A stretch of 64,000 bases of DNA, taken from contig NZ_JAEMXM010000009.1 in NCBI RefSeq assembly GCF_016482785.1, forward strand, positions 118,265 to 182,264. Direction: 5' to 3'. Below, piece by piece: positions 41,826 through 49,446 of this stretch. Both the position numbers and the translations under genes were made by a program. The DNA comes from Paenibacillus alkalitolerans (GTDB taxonomy: Bacteria > Bacillota > Bacilli > Paenibacillales > YIM-B00363). Position 1 is the first letter of the stretch, and the number at the start of each line of letters is the position of its first letter. Under the pieces are notes generated by a model. That model did not search any database. It was not told the DNA's origin and saw nothing but the letters and a program-made list of their open reading frames with translations.

Positions 41826-43313
41826 ATGTCTAAATTGGAAATTAATCCAAGGAGAGAACTAGGCACAAGAGACAAGAAAATTTACGGTCATTTTCTGGAG
41901 CATTTTCATCGTCAAATCTATGGCGGAATCTTTGACCCGAGGTCCGCACTTTCCGACAGCAGGGGGTATCGTCAGGATGTTGTTGAAGCGCTTAAACGAA
42001 TTGAGGTTCCAATTATCCGCTGGCCTGGCGGATGCTTTGTTTCTGCCTACCACTGGAAAGATGGGGTAGGCAAGCAACGCACTCCTTACTTTGATAAAGC
42101 ATGGCGGGTAGAGGAATCGAATCTGTTCGGTACGGACGAATTTATTGAATATTGCCGGTTGGTTGGCGCCGAGCCGTATATTTGTACCAATGCCGGGACA
42201 GGGTCACCTGAAGAAATGAGCGATTGGGTTGAATACTGCAACCTCCCTTCCGAAGGAAAGTGGGCGAAGCTCCGTATTGAAAATGGCCATCCCGAGCCCT
42301 ACAAAGTGAAATATTGGAGCATTGGAAATGAAAACTACGGCGATTGGGAAATGGGTGCCAAGAATCTTAGGGAATGGGGGCGTTTCGTAAAAGAATCGGC
42401 CAAAATGATGAAGCGGGTTGACCCTAACATCGAGCTGCTGGCAGCGAGCATTTCGGATTTGGATTGGAATCTGAATTTGCTGCGGGAAGCAGGGAATTAT
42501 CTGGATTGGATTTCGATTCATGACTATTGGGATCATCTAGGTCAGGTCAACGATTTATCGGATTTCGAAACTTGTATGGCGTATACCATGGACATCGAGA
42601 AACCGATTCTCAAGACGAAAAATATTCTCGGCTCGCTCGGCTATTTGGGCAAAATTCGTATCGCTTACGACGAATGGAATCTTCGCGGCTGGCATCATCC
42701 GCATATTAACTCCGGAACAGAGGATTATATAACCCCGAGGGATAAAAACGATATTAATTCCAGCTACACCATGGCGGATGCCGTGTTTACAGCTTGTTTC
42801 TTAAATCAGTGTCACATACATAGCGATGTAGTGGGAATGGCGAATTTCGCCCCGACCGTCAATACAAGAGGAGCCATCTTTACGCATCGAGGCGGGATCG
42901 TCTTGAGATCCAGTTACTTTGTGTTTGAGCTCTATACCCGCCACCTCGGAGATATCGTCGTTGACTCTTGGTTGTCGGAAAATTCGGCTTTCGATGTCGA
43001 GAAAGCCGGCAAGATAACAAGCGTCCCGCATGTAGATGCAGTCGCCACCAAGCGGACGGGAAGCGACGATTTGAGAATTGCTTTGGTGAATCGCCATCCG
43101 GATCGGGCGGAATCCGTTTCCCTGCAGTTTGGCAGTGCAATCCAGTATTCGAATGCGGTACTTCATAGTGTGGTCGGCGATTCGAAAGATGCATACAACG
43201 ATATCGGAAGAGAGCAGGTTCGCATCGTGGAACAGCCTTTGAAGTGGAATACGAAATCTGATCTTACTGTCGAGCTTCAGCCCCATTCCGTGAACGTTTT
43301 GGTAATCAAGTAG
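41826..43313 (+). CDS. Alpha-L-arabinofuranosidase, GH51
   Basis: A 495-residue intracellular GH51 enzyme that removes arabinofuranose from arabino-oligosaccharides. YGHFLEHFHRQIYGGIFD near residue 19, RWPGGCFVSAYHWKDG near 68, the acid/base Glu in WSIGNENYGDWEMG near 169 and the nucleophile Glu in IAYDEWNLRGW near 283 are clear. The C-terminal beta-sandwich ends with LQPHSVNVLVIK. The ATG at 41826 fits the family start. It is controlled by its own promoter and operator and is not in an operon with transport genes; the lipoprotein at 43480 has a separate long leader. Confidence 0.93.
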   Translation: MSKLEINPRRELGTRDKKIYGHFLEHFHRQIYGGIFDPRSALSDSRGYRQDVVEALKRIEVPIIRWPGGCFVSAYHWKDGVGKQRTPYFDKAWRVEESNLFGTDEFIEYCRLVGAEPYICTNAGTGSPEEMSDWVEYCNLPSEGKWAKLRIENGHPEPYKVKYWSIGNENYGDWEMGAKNLREWGRFVKESAKMMKRVDPNIELLAASISDLDWNLNLLREAGNYLDWISIHDYWDHLGQVNDLSDFETCMAYTMDIEKPILKTKNILGSLGYLGKIRIAYDEWNLRGWHHPHINSGTEDYITPRDKNDINSSYTMADAVFTACFLNQCHIHSDVVGMANFAPTVNTRGAIFTHRGGIVLRSSYFVFELYTRHLGDIVVDSWLSENSAFDVEKAGKITSVPHVDAVATKRTGSDDLRIALVNRHPDRAESVSLQFGSAIQYSNAVLHSVVGDSKDAYNDIGREQVRIVEQPLKWNTKSDLTVELQPHSVNVLVIK

Positions 43314-43327
43314 TTTTCGAAAAAATA

Positions 43328-43378
43328 GCGACACAAACGGTGCCTCATAGTATTGCTTATGGGACATGTTTGTGTCGC
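43328..43378 (+). other. Long hairpin between GH51 and the lipoprotein gene
   Basis: GCGACACAAAC (43328-43338) pairs exactly with GTTTGTGTCGC (43368-43378); the inner part GTGCCTCAT and ATGGGACAT can extend the stem. No T-run follows, so termination is uncertain; message protection or a regulatory role is possible. A small TGTAAG-GG-CTTACA palindrome lies at 43447-43460. Confidence 0.55.
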
Positions 43379-43479
43379 AAGGCATGCAGAAAAGATTGCT
43401 CAAGGGGTTCGTATCAGTGTCGCACTTCAATGTTTTTTCATCTTTTTGTAAGGGCTTACATACTTAAAGGAGGCTTTGT

Positions 43480-44877
43480 ATGAAAAAGTTATTCAGCACG
43501 TCATTGATTCTGCTCATCGCTTTTGCTCTCGTTATTACGGCGTGCGGAACGGGTGGAGCTCCGGCTGCGACGGAGAAGCCTGAAACCACGGACAGCACAA
43601 CCACGGATAATGCCGCTACGAACGAAGTCGCCGCGGAGGAAGAAACAAACATCAACGATTTTATGATCAACAAAGATAATCTCTCCGGGGAAATCACGGT
43701 TTGGACATTCGTTGAATTGAAACACGTCGCTGAAGCCTTTATGAAACAATTTCCGAATATCAAGGTGAAAGTTGTGAACGTCGGATGGGAAGTTCACGAC
43801 AAGCTGGCGACAACGCTTGCGGCCGGTTCGGGCGCTCCGGACGTCGCTGTCGTCGAGCAAGGACAATTCCCGAGATACGTCACCGGCGACGTGCTGGAGG
43901 ACTTGCTGCAACCGCCGTTCGATGCGGGTAAATATGAGGACTATGTATCTGAATACAACTGGAACCGTTGGAAGTCGGTCGACGGCACGAAGCTGTTCGG
44001 CATGCCATGGGACGTAGCGCCGGGAGTGTTTTTCTACCGGGCGGACATTTACGAACAGCTGGGTCTGCCGAGCGATCCGGTCGAACTGGCGGAATACATG
44101 CAAGATACTGAGAACGTACTCACGATAGCTCAAACGTTGAAAGCCGACGACAAGTACTTTATGGAATGGGGCGACGGCCCGGTTCATTGGGGCGGCGACG
44201 AAGTCGGCTATTTCGACACGCAAATGAACTGGACGCGCAACAGCGACCGTTTGGTCGAATTGCTGGACATCACCAAGCGCGGCGAGCAAATCCAATGGGC
44301 TCCTTATAAATCCGTTTGGAGCGATGAAGGAAAAGCGATGCTCAAGAAAGGCGAGCTTACGGGTGTGGTTCTCGGTAACTGGGGCGCAGCCACACTGAAA
44401 GACATAGTCCCCGAGCAGAAGGGCAAATGGAGAGCGACGTCGATGCCGTTTGGAGTCCATGCAGGTATCGGAGGCTCCACGTTCGTCATCCCAAAGCAAA
44501 GCAAGAACAAGGAAGCGGCGTGGGCATTCGTCGAGTGGACCAACGTTTCGGAAGATGCCTGGAAAGTTTGGTTGGAAAGCGATACACTTTCGGGTTGGGA
44601 GCACATTCAGGAAATGGACTGGTACATAAACCATACCAATGAATTTTTGGGCGGACAAGAAGACTTCAAGCTCTATTTGGAACTCGAGAAGCAGATTCCG
44701 GCGAGAACGCTCAATCCGCTTGACGGCAAAGCTTGGCCGATCTGGCTCGAGGGCATACAGGAAGCGATCAAGAAAAATCTCGATTCGAAGGCGATCATTC
44801 AGCAAATTGACGAAAACATCCAGAAGAAGCTGAAACCCGATATTGATAAATTGAAGCAAGAAGCCGGGATCCAATAA
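43480..44877 (+). CDS. Orphan ABC sugar-binding lipoprotein
   Basis: A 465-residue family 1 solute-binding lipoprotein. Signal MKKLFSTSLILLIAFALVIT with lipobox VITAC, then a Thr/Glu/Ala-rich linker. The mature part has GEITVWTFVELKHVAEAF, FYRADIYEQLGLPSDP and NKEAAWAFVEWTN, typical for disaccharide or oligosaccharide receptors. Unlike the other transporters here it has no permease next to it: a terminator follows and the next genes are on the other strand. It may deliver ligand to a permease elsewhere or be a rearranged remnant. AAAGGAGGC precedes the ATG. Confidence 0.9.
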   Translation: MKKLFSTSLILLIAFALVITACGTGGAPAATEKPETTDSTTTDNAATNEVAAEEETNINDFMINKDNLSGEITVWTFVELKHVAEAFMKQFPNIKVKVVNVGWEVHDKLATTLAAGSGAPDVAVVEQGQFPRYVTGDVLEDLLQPPFDAGKYEDYVSEYNWNRWKSVDGTKLFGMPWDVAPGVFFYRADIYEQLGLPSDPVELAEYMQDTENVLTIAQTLKADDKYFMEWGDGPVHWGGDEVGYFDTQMNWTRNSDRLVELLDITKRGEQIQWAPYKSVWSDEGKAMLKKGELTGVVLGNWGAATLKDIVPEQKGKWRATSMPFGVHAGIGGSTFVIPKQSKNKEAAWAFVEWTNVSEDAWKVWLESDTLSGWEHIQEMDWYINHTNEFLGGQEDFKLYLELEKQIPARTLNPLDGKAWPIWLEGIQEAIKKNLDSKAIIQQIDENIQKKLKPDIDKLKQEAGIQ

Positions 44878-44891
44878 TCCGGCGCCGTCAC

Positions 44892-44926
44892 GATCCGCCC
44901 CCTTCGCCGGGGGCGAATCCATTTTT
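44892..44926 (+). terminator. Terminator after the orphan lipoprotein gene
   Basis: CGCCCCC (44896-44902) pairs with GGGGGCG (44909-44915), extended by GAT/ATC-like flanks, followed by ATTTTT. Confidence 0.75.
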
Positions 44927-44989
44927 AGAAACACGTAAGCAGGCAAAGGGGGGCTCGTGCTTCACACATGGGCAGGATTTAAAGAATAT

Positions 44990-45568
44990 TTACGAGATAT
45001 ATTTCAACAAATGTTCGCTGATAATACCGTATGTCAAGCCGTAAGACGAAATCGCTCGAACGGCGTCCGGCAATTGCGCGGGATCCTCGTTGTAAATATA
45101 GTTATTGACTCCCGCACAAGTGGACAACCCCCGCTCCTGCAGCGCTGAAATTCTATCCTTGTATACTGAAAGATCCGGGATCACGCTTTTCGGCATGATA
45201 CATAAGTCGACGATGCAGCGGTCAAGCGGAATGCCGTAACGACCGGCCAGCTCTATGACGGCATCGACGTTTTCATCATAATTTTGCTTGCTGACGCCCG
45301 GGCGGAACGGAAGAAGAACGAACCGATGAAACAAAGAGAAACGCTGTTCATAGGTTTTCCAAACTTGTTCATCCAGCGGCAAAGAGTTTAACACGGGTCG
45401 GAGACAACCGCGCGCAGCGGCCAGCGTCAATTCCGAAGCGTACGATTCCAGCCACAAATCCTCGGTCCCGTAACAGCGGCTGACGGCGCTGACATCCGAT
45501 AGATGCACACAGCTGCCATTGCGAGCAGTCCGCCCGTCCAATTCCTGTATATATGGTACGATAATCAT
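44990..45568 (-). CDS. Unidentified 192-residue protein, possible TIM-barrel (pterin-binding-like) fragment
   Basis: Fourth gene of the minus-strand lipid-type operon. I do not recognise the family. The centre, VIELAGRYGIPLDRCIVDLCIMP, and the end, ALQERGLSTCAGVNNYIYN, have the strand-helix rhythm of dihydropteroate-synthase or corrinoid methyltransferase barrels, but the protein is too short for a whole barrel and starts with FLLPFRPG-like loops only after about 70 residues. There is no signal peptide or membrane segment. The ATG at 45568 lies five bases after the stop of the preceding gene; the longer frame reads across that gene. No clear ribosome site is seen, so translation is probably coupled. 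Confidence 0.6.
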   Translation of the reverse strand: MIIVPYIQELDGRTARNGSCVHLSDVSAVSRCYGTEDLWLESYASELTLAAARGCLRPVLNSLPLDEQVWKTYEQRFSLFHRFVLLPFRPGVSKQNYDENVDAVIELAGRYGIPLDRCIVDLCIMPKSVIPDLSVYKDRISALQERGLSTCAGVNNYIYNEDPAQLPDAVRAISSYGLTYGIISEHLLKYIS

Positions 45569-45573
45569 TTGCG

Positions 45574-45885
45574 CTAAAACCCGCTTGCAAACTGATACAT
45601 TACGATGCCGAAACATGCAGCATTCAATAGGAACGTCGCAAGCGCAGCCAGCAGCGCGCCCTGCAGCATGGCCCGGTTTTTCAAAGCAAACCAGACGCAC
45701 AGCGGAACCACATACACCAATTGGCTGATTCCGATCACGATATAAGCCATTATTATTTCGCTTCCTCCAAATATAAGCATGCCGATCCCGTGAAGCGCCA
45801 GCCACGACAGATGAAGCAGCGCCACGAGCCCAAATCCTGCCCACACCTGCGCCGTTCTTCCCTTCTTATTGTTCTCGTCGCTCAT
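45574..45885 (-). CDS. Small membrane protein with three predicted helices
   Basis: A 103-residue hydrophobic protein. After a polar start (MSDENNKKGRTAQ) come three membrane segments: about residues 15-37, 43-65 and 74-97. No cysteine pair or catalytic motif is obvious. It follows the radical SAM gene by three bases and precedes the 192-residue gene by five, so it belongs to the operon. It could be a membrane partner or anchor of the radical SAM enzyme. I do not recognise the family. Confidence 0.7.
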   Translation of the reverse strand: MSDENNKKGRTAQVWAGFGLVALLHLSWLALHGIGMLIFGGSEIIMAYIVIGISQLVYVVPLCVWFALKNRAMLQGALLAALATFLLNAACFGIVMYQFASGF

Positions 45886-45888
45886 TTG

Positions 45889-47307
45889 TTACCCTCCGTG
45901 AAATGCGTCGATTTCCCTCCGAATTTGCTCCAACCGCTCTTGCTGCGCTTCGTCGCGGTAAAACAAATTGTACGTGTCGAACGGGATGATGCGGCCGTCA
46001 GGCTGCGCGATGTGAACGCACGATTTCTTCACCGACCGAACGTCGAAATTGTATGTGTCCATGAACTGCATGATGAGCACGCGGAATACGTTGTCGTACG
46101 ACAGCTTCTCCGGCACCGCGGCATACGGCAGGCAGCATAGCAATTGCTTGAGCGAAAGAGCGGATGACGCAGGCGAGTGATTCGTCGAAAACAACCGGAA
46201 CAATTGCGACTTCAGCTCCGGATCCCGTTCGAACACGATCGTGCTTCGTTCGCCTTCCAACAGTACATGAGGTTCGATCAAGCGTGTGAGCGGAATAACT
46301 TGGCCGCCAAGCTTCAGCGCATATCCCATGGCGAGCGCATCCGGATGGCAAGGCACCGGAATCATATCCCGCTCGGTAAACACACCGCTCTGTTCGATAA
46401 TGGCTCGCCTCACCTCCGACAAGGTGAGCCGGTTCATTGCGGGATCGTACTGCTCCACGCGCCCGGCGGCTTGAATCGGCTGGAACGTTACGCCGCGGAC
46501 GGACCGCTGTTCAAGAGCATAGCGGATGATTCGGCCGACTTCGCCGTCGTTCAACCCTTTCTTCAACGTCACGACAAGCGTAGTGGATATATTCAGTTCA
46601 TTGAGCCGCTCAATCGCTTTCCGGCGCACATCCCGCAAATCAGCTCCGCGCAGCTCGCGCAGCGCATGCTCTTCGAAGCTGTCGAACTGGAGGTACAGCT
46701 CGAAACCCGGCATATAAGAGGCGAGCCGCTCGGCGAATGCCGCGTCCTGCGCAATGCGCAGCCCGTTCGTATTCACCATCAGATGCTTGATCGGCTTACG
46801 TTTGGCGATGTCCAGAATAGCGAAAAAATCCGGGTGGATCGTCGGTTCACCGCCGCTGATTTGAACGACGTCCGGCTCTCCTTCGTTCTCCACGACCGCA
46901 TCCAGCATGCGTTCCACCGTCTCCAGGCTGCGCCATGCTCCCTTGTCGGGCGACGAGTCCGCGTAACAAACCGGGCAGCGCAAATTGCATCGTTCCGTGA
47001 TTTCCACGAGCGTCAAACAGCTATGCTGTTCATGATCCGGACAGAGGCCGCAGTCGTACGGGCAGCCGTAGCGGATCGGCGTATTCCACCGAAGGGGCAT
47101 TTCGGACGGTTTAATGAACTCCCGGCACCAACGGTAATATTTCGGATCGTCGGATAGAAGCACTTTCTCTCTGCCGTGACGGAAGCACGTTTTGACCATA
47201 TATACGTTCCCGTTTTCTTCTATCACCTTGGCTTCGGTTTTGCGCAAACATTTTGAACAAATGCTTAATGTAAGATCTGTGAATAAGTACGGCCTAACGT
47301 TCGGCAT
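45889..47307 (-). CDS. Radical SAM protein, tetraether-synthase (MJ0619/Tes)-like
   Basis: A 472-residue radical SAM enzyme. An N-terminal rubredoxin-like part has CSKC (residues 17-20) and C41; then CPYDCGLCPDHEQHSC (82-97) and the radical SAM cluster motif CNLRCPVC (107-114). SGGEPTIHPDF near 150 is the SAM-binding GGE region, and MVNTNGLRI follows. The combination of a first C-x3-C-x2-C, a nearby extra Cys and the second C-x3-C-x2-C matches the archaeal MJ0619 family, shown to join lipid chains as tetraether synthase. The archaeal enzyme carries several iron-sulfur clusters and a single iron site, for which enough Cys are present here. It overlaps the Lgt-like gene by 14 bases. A lipid substrate is inferred from family and context. 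Confidence 0.85.
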   Translation of the reverse strand: MPNVRPYLFTDLTLSICSKCLRKTEAKVIEENGNVYMVKTCFRHGREKVLLSDDPKYYRWCREFIKPSEMPLRWNTPIRYGCPYDCGLCPDHEQHSCLTLVEITERCNLRCPVCYADSSPDKGAWRSLETVERMLDAVVENEGEPDVVQISGGEPTIHPDFFAILDIAKRKPIKHLMVNTNGLRIAQDAAFAERLASYMPGFELYLQFDSFEEHALRELRGADLRDVRRKAIERLNELNISTTLVVTLKKGLNDGEVGRIIRYALEQRSVRGVTFQPIQAAGRVEQYDPAMNRLTLSEVRRAIIEQSGVFTERDMIPVPCHPDALAMGYALKLGGQVIPLTRLIEPHVLLEGERSTIVFERDPELKSQLFRLFSTNHSPASSALSLKQLLCCLPYAAVPEKLSYDNVFRVLIMQFMDTYNFDVRSVKKSCVHIAQPDGRIIPFDTYNLFYRDEAQQERLEQIRREIDAFHGG

Positions 47308-48079
47308 GCGGCACGTTCCTCTCCTGCCGGGACTTGGATACCGAAATCATCCCTTTGATCAAAAGCTGAGCATAATAAAGCAAGCCGAGGATGCAGGCGA
47401 TTTGAATATTGTTCAAGCCTGCGTACGGATGGGGAGTCGGCTTAATGAAATCAATGAAGAAACGGAACAGCAAATAACCGAACATAAACCATTGAAAGAG
47501 CATCCCGGCCGGAACGACACCGGCATAACGAATCCGTGCGAAGGCGAGCAGGACGCCTAACGCGGCGAGCCATGCGATTTCGTAAAGCTGCGTCGGGTGG
47601 CGCAGTACTCCGTCCCCGAAATCAACGCCTGTCGGCCAAGAGGTAGCCACCCCGTGCGTATGGTCGGACAAGCCGGTCAAGAAGCAACCGACACGGCCGA
47701 TTGCGATGCCGATCAGCAGCGGAAACACAAAATTGTCTCCGGTTCGTTCGTGCACTCCGATGATGCGTTTTGTAATTTCAACGCCGATCAACCCTCCAAG
47801 CAATCCTCCGACGATCGTCTTCCCTTCCATCAGGTAGACGATGTCGTTCCAACGGGCGTATGTGGCGGAAGGATCTTCAAACCAATACAGCAGTTTCGAG
47901 CCTAATGCTGCGCCCGCCGCAGCGCCGATGACGAGCCAAAGCGATTGCGCTCCCGAGTATGCGGACGTATTTCGTGTCCGCAAATATACGCGGAAGCCGA
48001 TAAAATAAGCGAGCGTTTCGAACACGGTATGGGGATGCAGCGCGAGCGGGCCGATATGAATATAGAAAGGAAACGTCAT
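47294..48079 (-). CDS. Lgt-like membrane protein lacking the Lgt signature
   Basis: A 261-residue polytopic protein with the fold of prolipoprotein diacylglyceryl transferase: FPFYIHIGPLALHPHTVFE at the start, seven helices, and RHPTQLYE near residue 181. The family signature G-R-x-[GA]-N-F-x-N-x-E is here GRVGCFLTGL (about residues 143-152): both Asn and the Glu are lost, and the HGGL loop is IVGGLLGG. The Arg of GR and an Arg in LFRFFIDFIK are kept. It is thus probably not the housekeeping Lgt but a paralogue moving a phosphatidylglycerol-derived group to another acceptor. The ATG at 48079 follows GACGAGG; it heads the four-gene operon. Confidence 0.85.
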   Translation of the reverse strand: MTFPFYIHIGPLALHPHTVFETLAYFIGFRVYLRTRNTSAYSGAQSLWLVIGAAAGAALGSKLLYWFEDPSATYARWNDIVYLMEGKTIVGGLLGGLIGVEITKRIIGVHERTGDNFVFPLLIGIAIGRVGCFLTGLSDHTHGVATSWPTGVDFGDGVLRHPTQLYEIAWLAALGVLLAFARIRYAGVVPAGMLFQWFMFGYLLFRFFIDFIKPTPHPYAGLNNIQIACILGLLYYAQLLIKGMISVSKSRQERNVPHAER

Positions 48080-48191
48080 GAGCAACCTCGTCACTTTTTC
48101 TTCAACGATACAGAATGTTTAAGTTTCACATTACCATAACGTTCCATAAGGTTCCAGACAATGAGATGAATTGCTGTGATTATTTGACACA

Positions 48192-48221
48192 ACATACGTT
48201 TAGACCGAACGGGTCATAATG
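48192..48221 (+). promoter_or_regulatory. Candidate sigma-G-type promoter of the spoVA operon
   Basis: ACATA (48192-48196) and CATAATG (48215-48221) with an 18-base spacer fit the sigma-G pattern GHATR-18-CATWHTA with one mismatch each. Forespore expression is expected for spoVA genes. Confidence 0.5.
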
Positions 48222-48262
48222 AAAGTATCGACAAATCCTGTCTTGAAAGGAAGCGGCGTTAG

Positions 48263-48961
48263 ATGGTCGTAGGCGAAGTCATGTATAGAACACTGACTGC
48301 CATCGTCGTCGTATATATTCTCACCCGGCTGTTAGGGAAGAAGCAATTGGCGCAGCTTAATTTTTTCGGGTACATCACGGGCATAACCATAGGCTCGATT
48401 GCGGCGGAGTTAAGCCTTGCCGTCGACGAGCCGTTCATGAACGCTGCAACTTCTTTGGGCATATGGTTCGGCTTTGCGCTTATCGTCGAGTTGATCTCCC
48501 TAAGAAGCCGAAAGTTCCGCACCATGTTCGACGGGAGCGGCACCGTACTGATCCGCAACGGGCACGTACTTGAACGCAACCTGAAGTCCGTGCGGTTGAC
48601 TCCGGACGAGCTGCTTGAAGAGCTTCGCCAAAAAAACGCGTTTCGGCTCGCCGATGTAGAATTCGCAGTGATGGAATCGTCCGGCGCGATATCGGTTTAT
48701 AAAAAGCACGACGCGCAGCCATTGACCCCCGGTACGGCGAGTGATCAAAACCATCTGCCCCCGGATCGCGTTCCTGAGGCGGTCATTATGGAGGGGAAGC
48801 TGATCCGGGAGTCGATGAAACGGGTCGGAGTAACAGAACAGTGGCTGCATCAACAGCTGGAAAAATACGGGGTTACTCAAAAGGATGTGTACTTGGCGCA
48901 AGTCGACGAACGGCGGAATTTGTATCTTGATTTGTACGACCAGCGGACGAAGGAGGAGTAA
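48263..48961 (+). CDS. DUF421 (YetF/YcaP-type) membrane protein
   Basis: A 232-residue protein with two or three N-terminal membrane helices (about residues 5-80) followed by tandem soluble DUF421 halves. FGYITGITIGSIAAELSL, VLIRNGHVLERNLKSVRLTPDELLEELR and VEFAVMESSGAISVYKK are family hallmarks. The start ATG comes after GGAAGCGGC. It is immediately followed by spoVAC, with which it shares the candidate sigma-G promoter. DUF421 proteins occur in spoVA-type operons of Bacillus and affect spore properties; the biochemical role is unclear. Confidence 0.88.
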   Translation: MVVGEVMYRTLTAIVVVYILTRLLGKKQLAQLNFFGYITGITIGSIAAELSLAVDEPFMNAATSLGIWFGFALIVELISLRSRKFRTMFDGSGTVLIRNGHVLERNLKSVRLTPDELLEELRQKNAFRLADVEFAVMESSGAISVYKKHDAQPLTPGTASDQNHLPPDRVPEAVIMEGKLIRESMKRVGVTEQWLHQQLEKYGVTQKDVYLAQVDERRNLYLDLYDQRTKEE

Positions 48962-49446
48962 TGGTGTCAACAGCGGCAAAGAAAAAATACAGCATCACCC
49001 CCAAAGAGTACCAGTCTATGGCAAAAAAGCACGAGCCTGCCCGCCCCTTATTGAAAAATTGCTTTTGGGCGTTTGTCGTGGGGGGCGCTATTTGCGTTAT
49101 CGGTCAAATCATTACAACGTTGTTCGTCACTTACGCCGGGATGACGAAAGAACAAGCCGGCGTGCCTACGATTGTATTACTCATATTGTTTTCGGTCATT
49201 TTAACCGCGCTTGGCTTATATGACAGACTCGCGCAATGGGCGGGCGCCGGCTCCGCCGTGCCGGTTACCGGCTTCGCGAACTCGATGGCATCGGCGGCCA
49301 TTGAGCATCGCAGCGAAGGAGTGGTGCTCGGTATCTCGACGAAGATGTTCAAGTTAGCCGGGGCGGTCGTCACATTCGGAACGGTTTCCGCGTTCGTCGT
49401 CGCATTAGTGCATTGGATGCTCGGCACAGGGGGACATAAGCCATGA
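48961..49446 (+). CDS. spoVAC: Stage V sporulation protein AC
   Basis: A 161-residue forespore membrane protein with about four helices that forms part of the channel for dipicolinic acid. YSITPKEYQSMAKKHEP near the start, FWAFVVGGAICVIGQ near residue 37, and GAGSAVPVTGFANSMASAAIEHRSEG near 95 are the SpoVAC signature. Its ATG overlaps the DUF421 stop, and its end overlaps spoVAD by four bases, so translation of the whole set is coupled. Confidence 0.95.
   Translation: MVSTAAKKKYSITPKEYQSMAKKHEPARPLLKNCFWAFVVGGAICVIGQIITTLFVTYAGMTKEQAGVPTIVLLILFSVILTALGLYDRLAQWAGAGSAVPVTGFANSMASAAIEHRSEGVVLGISTKMFKLAGAVVTFGTVSAFVVALVHWMLGTGGHKP

Noticed and set aside
44957-45148. Small plus-strand open frame after the lipoprotein terminator
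   Set aside because: It overlaps the minus-strand operon gene and has no domain.
45569-45844. N-terminal extension of the 192-residue protein
   Set aside because: This part is an alternate frame of the small membrane protein gene; the extension is Cys/Arg-rich and unlike the rest.
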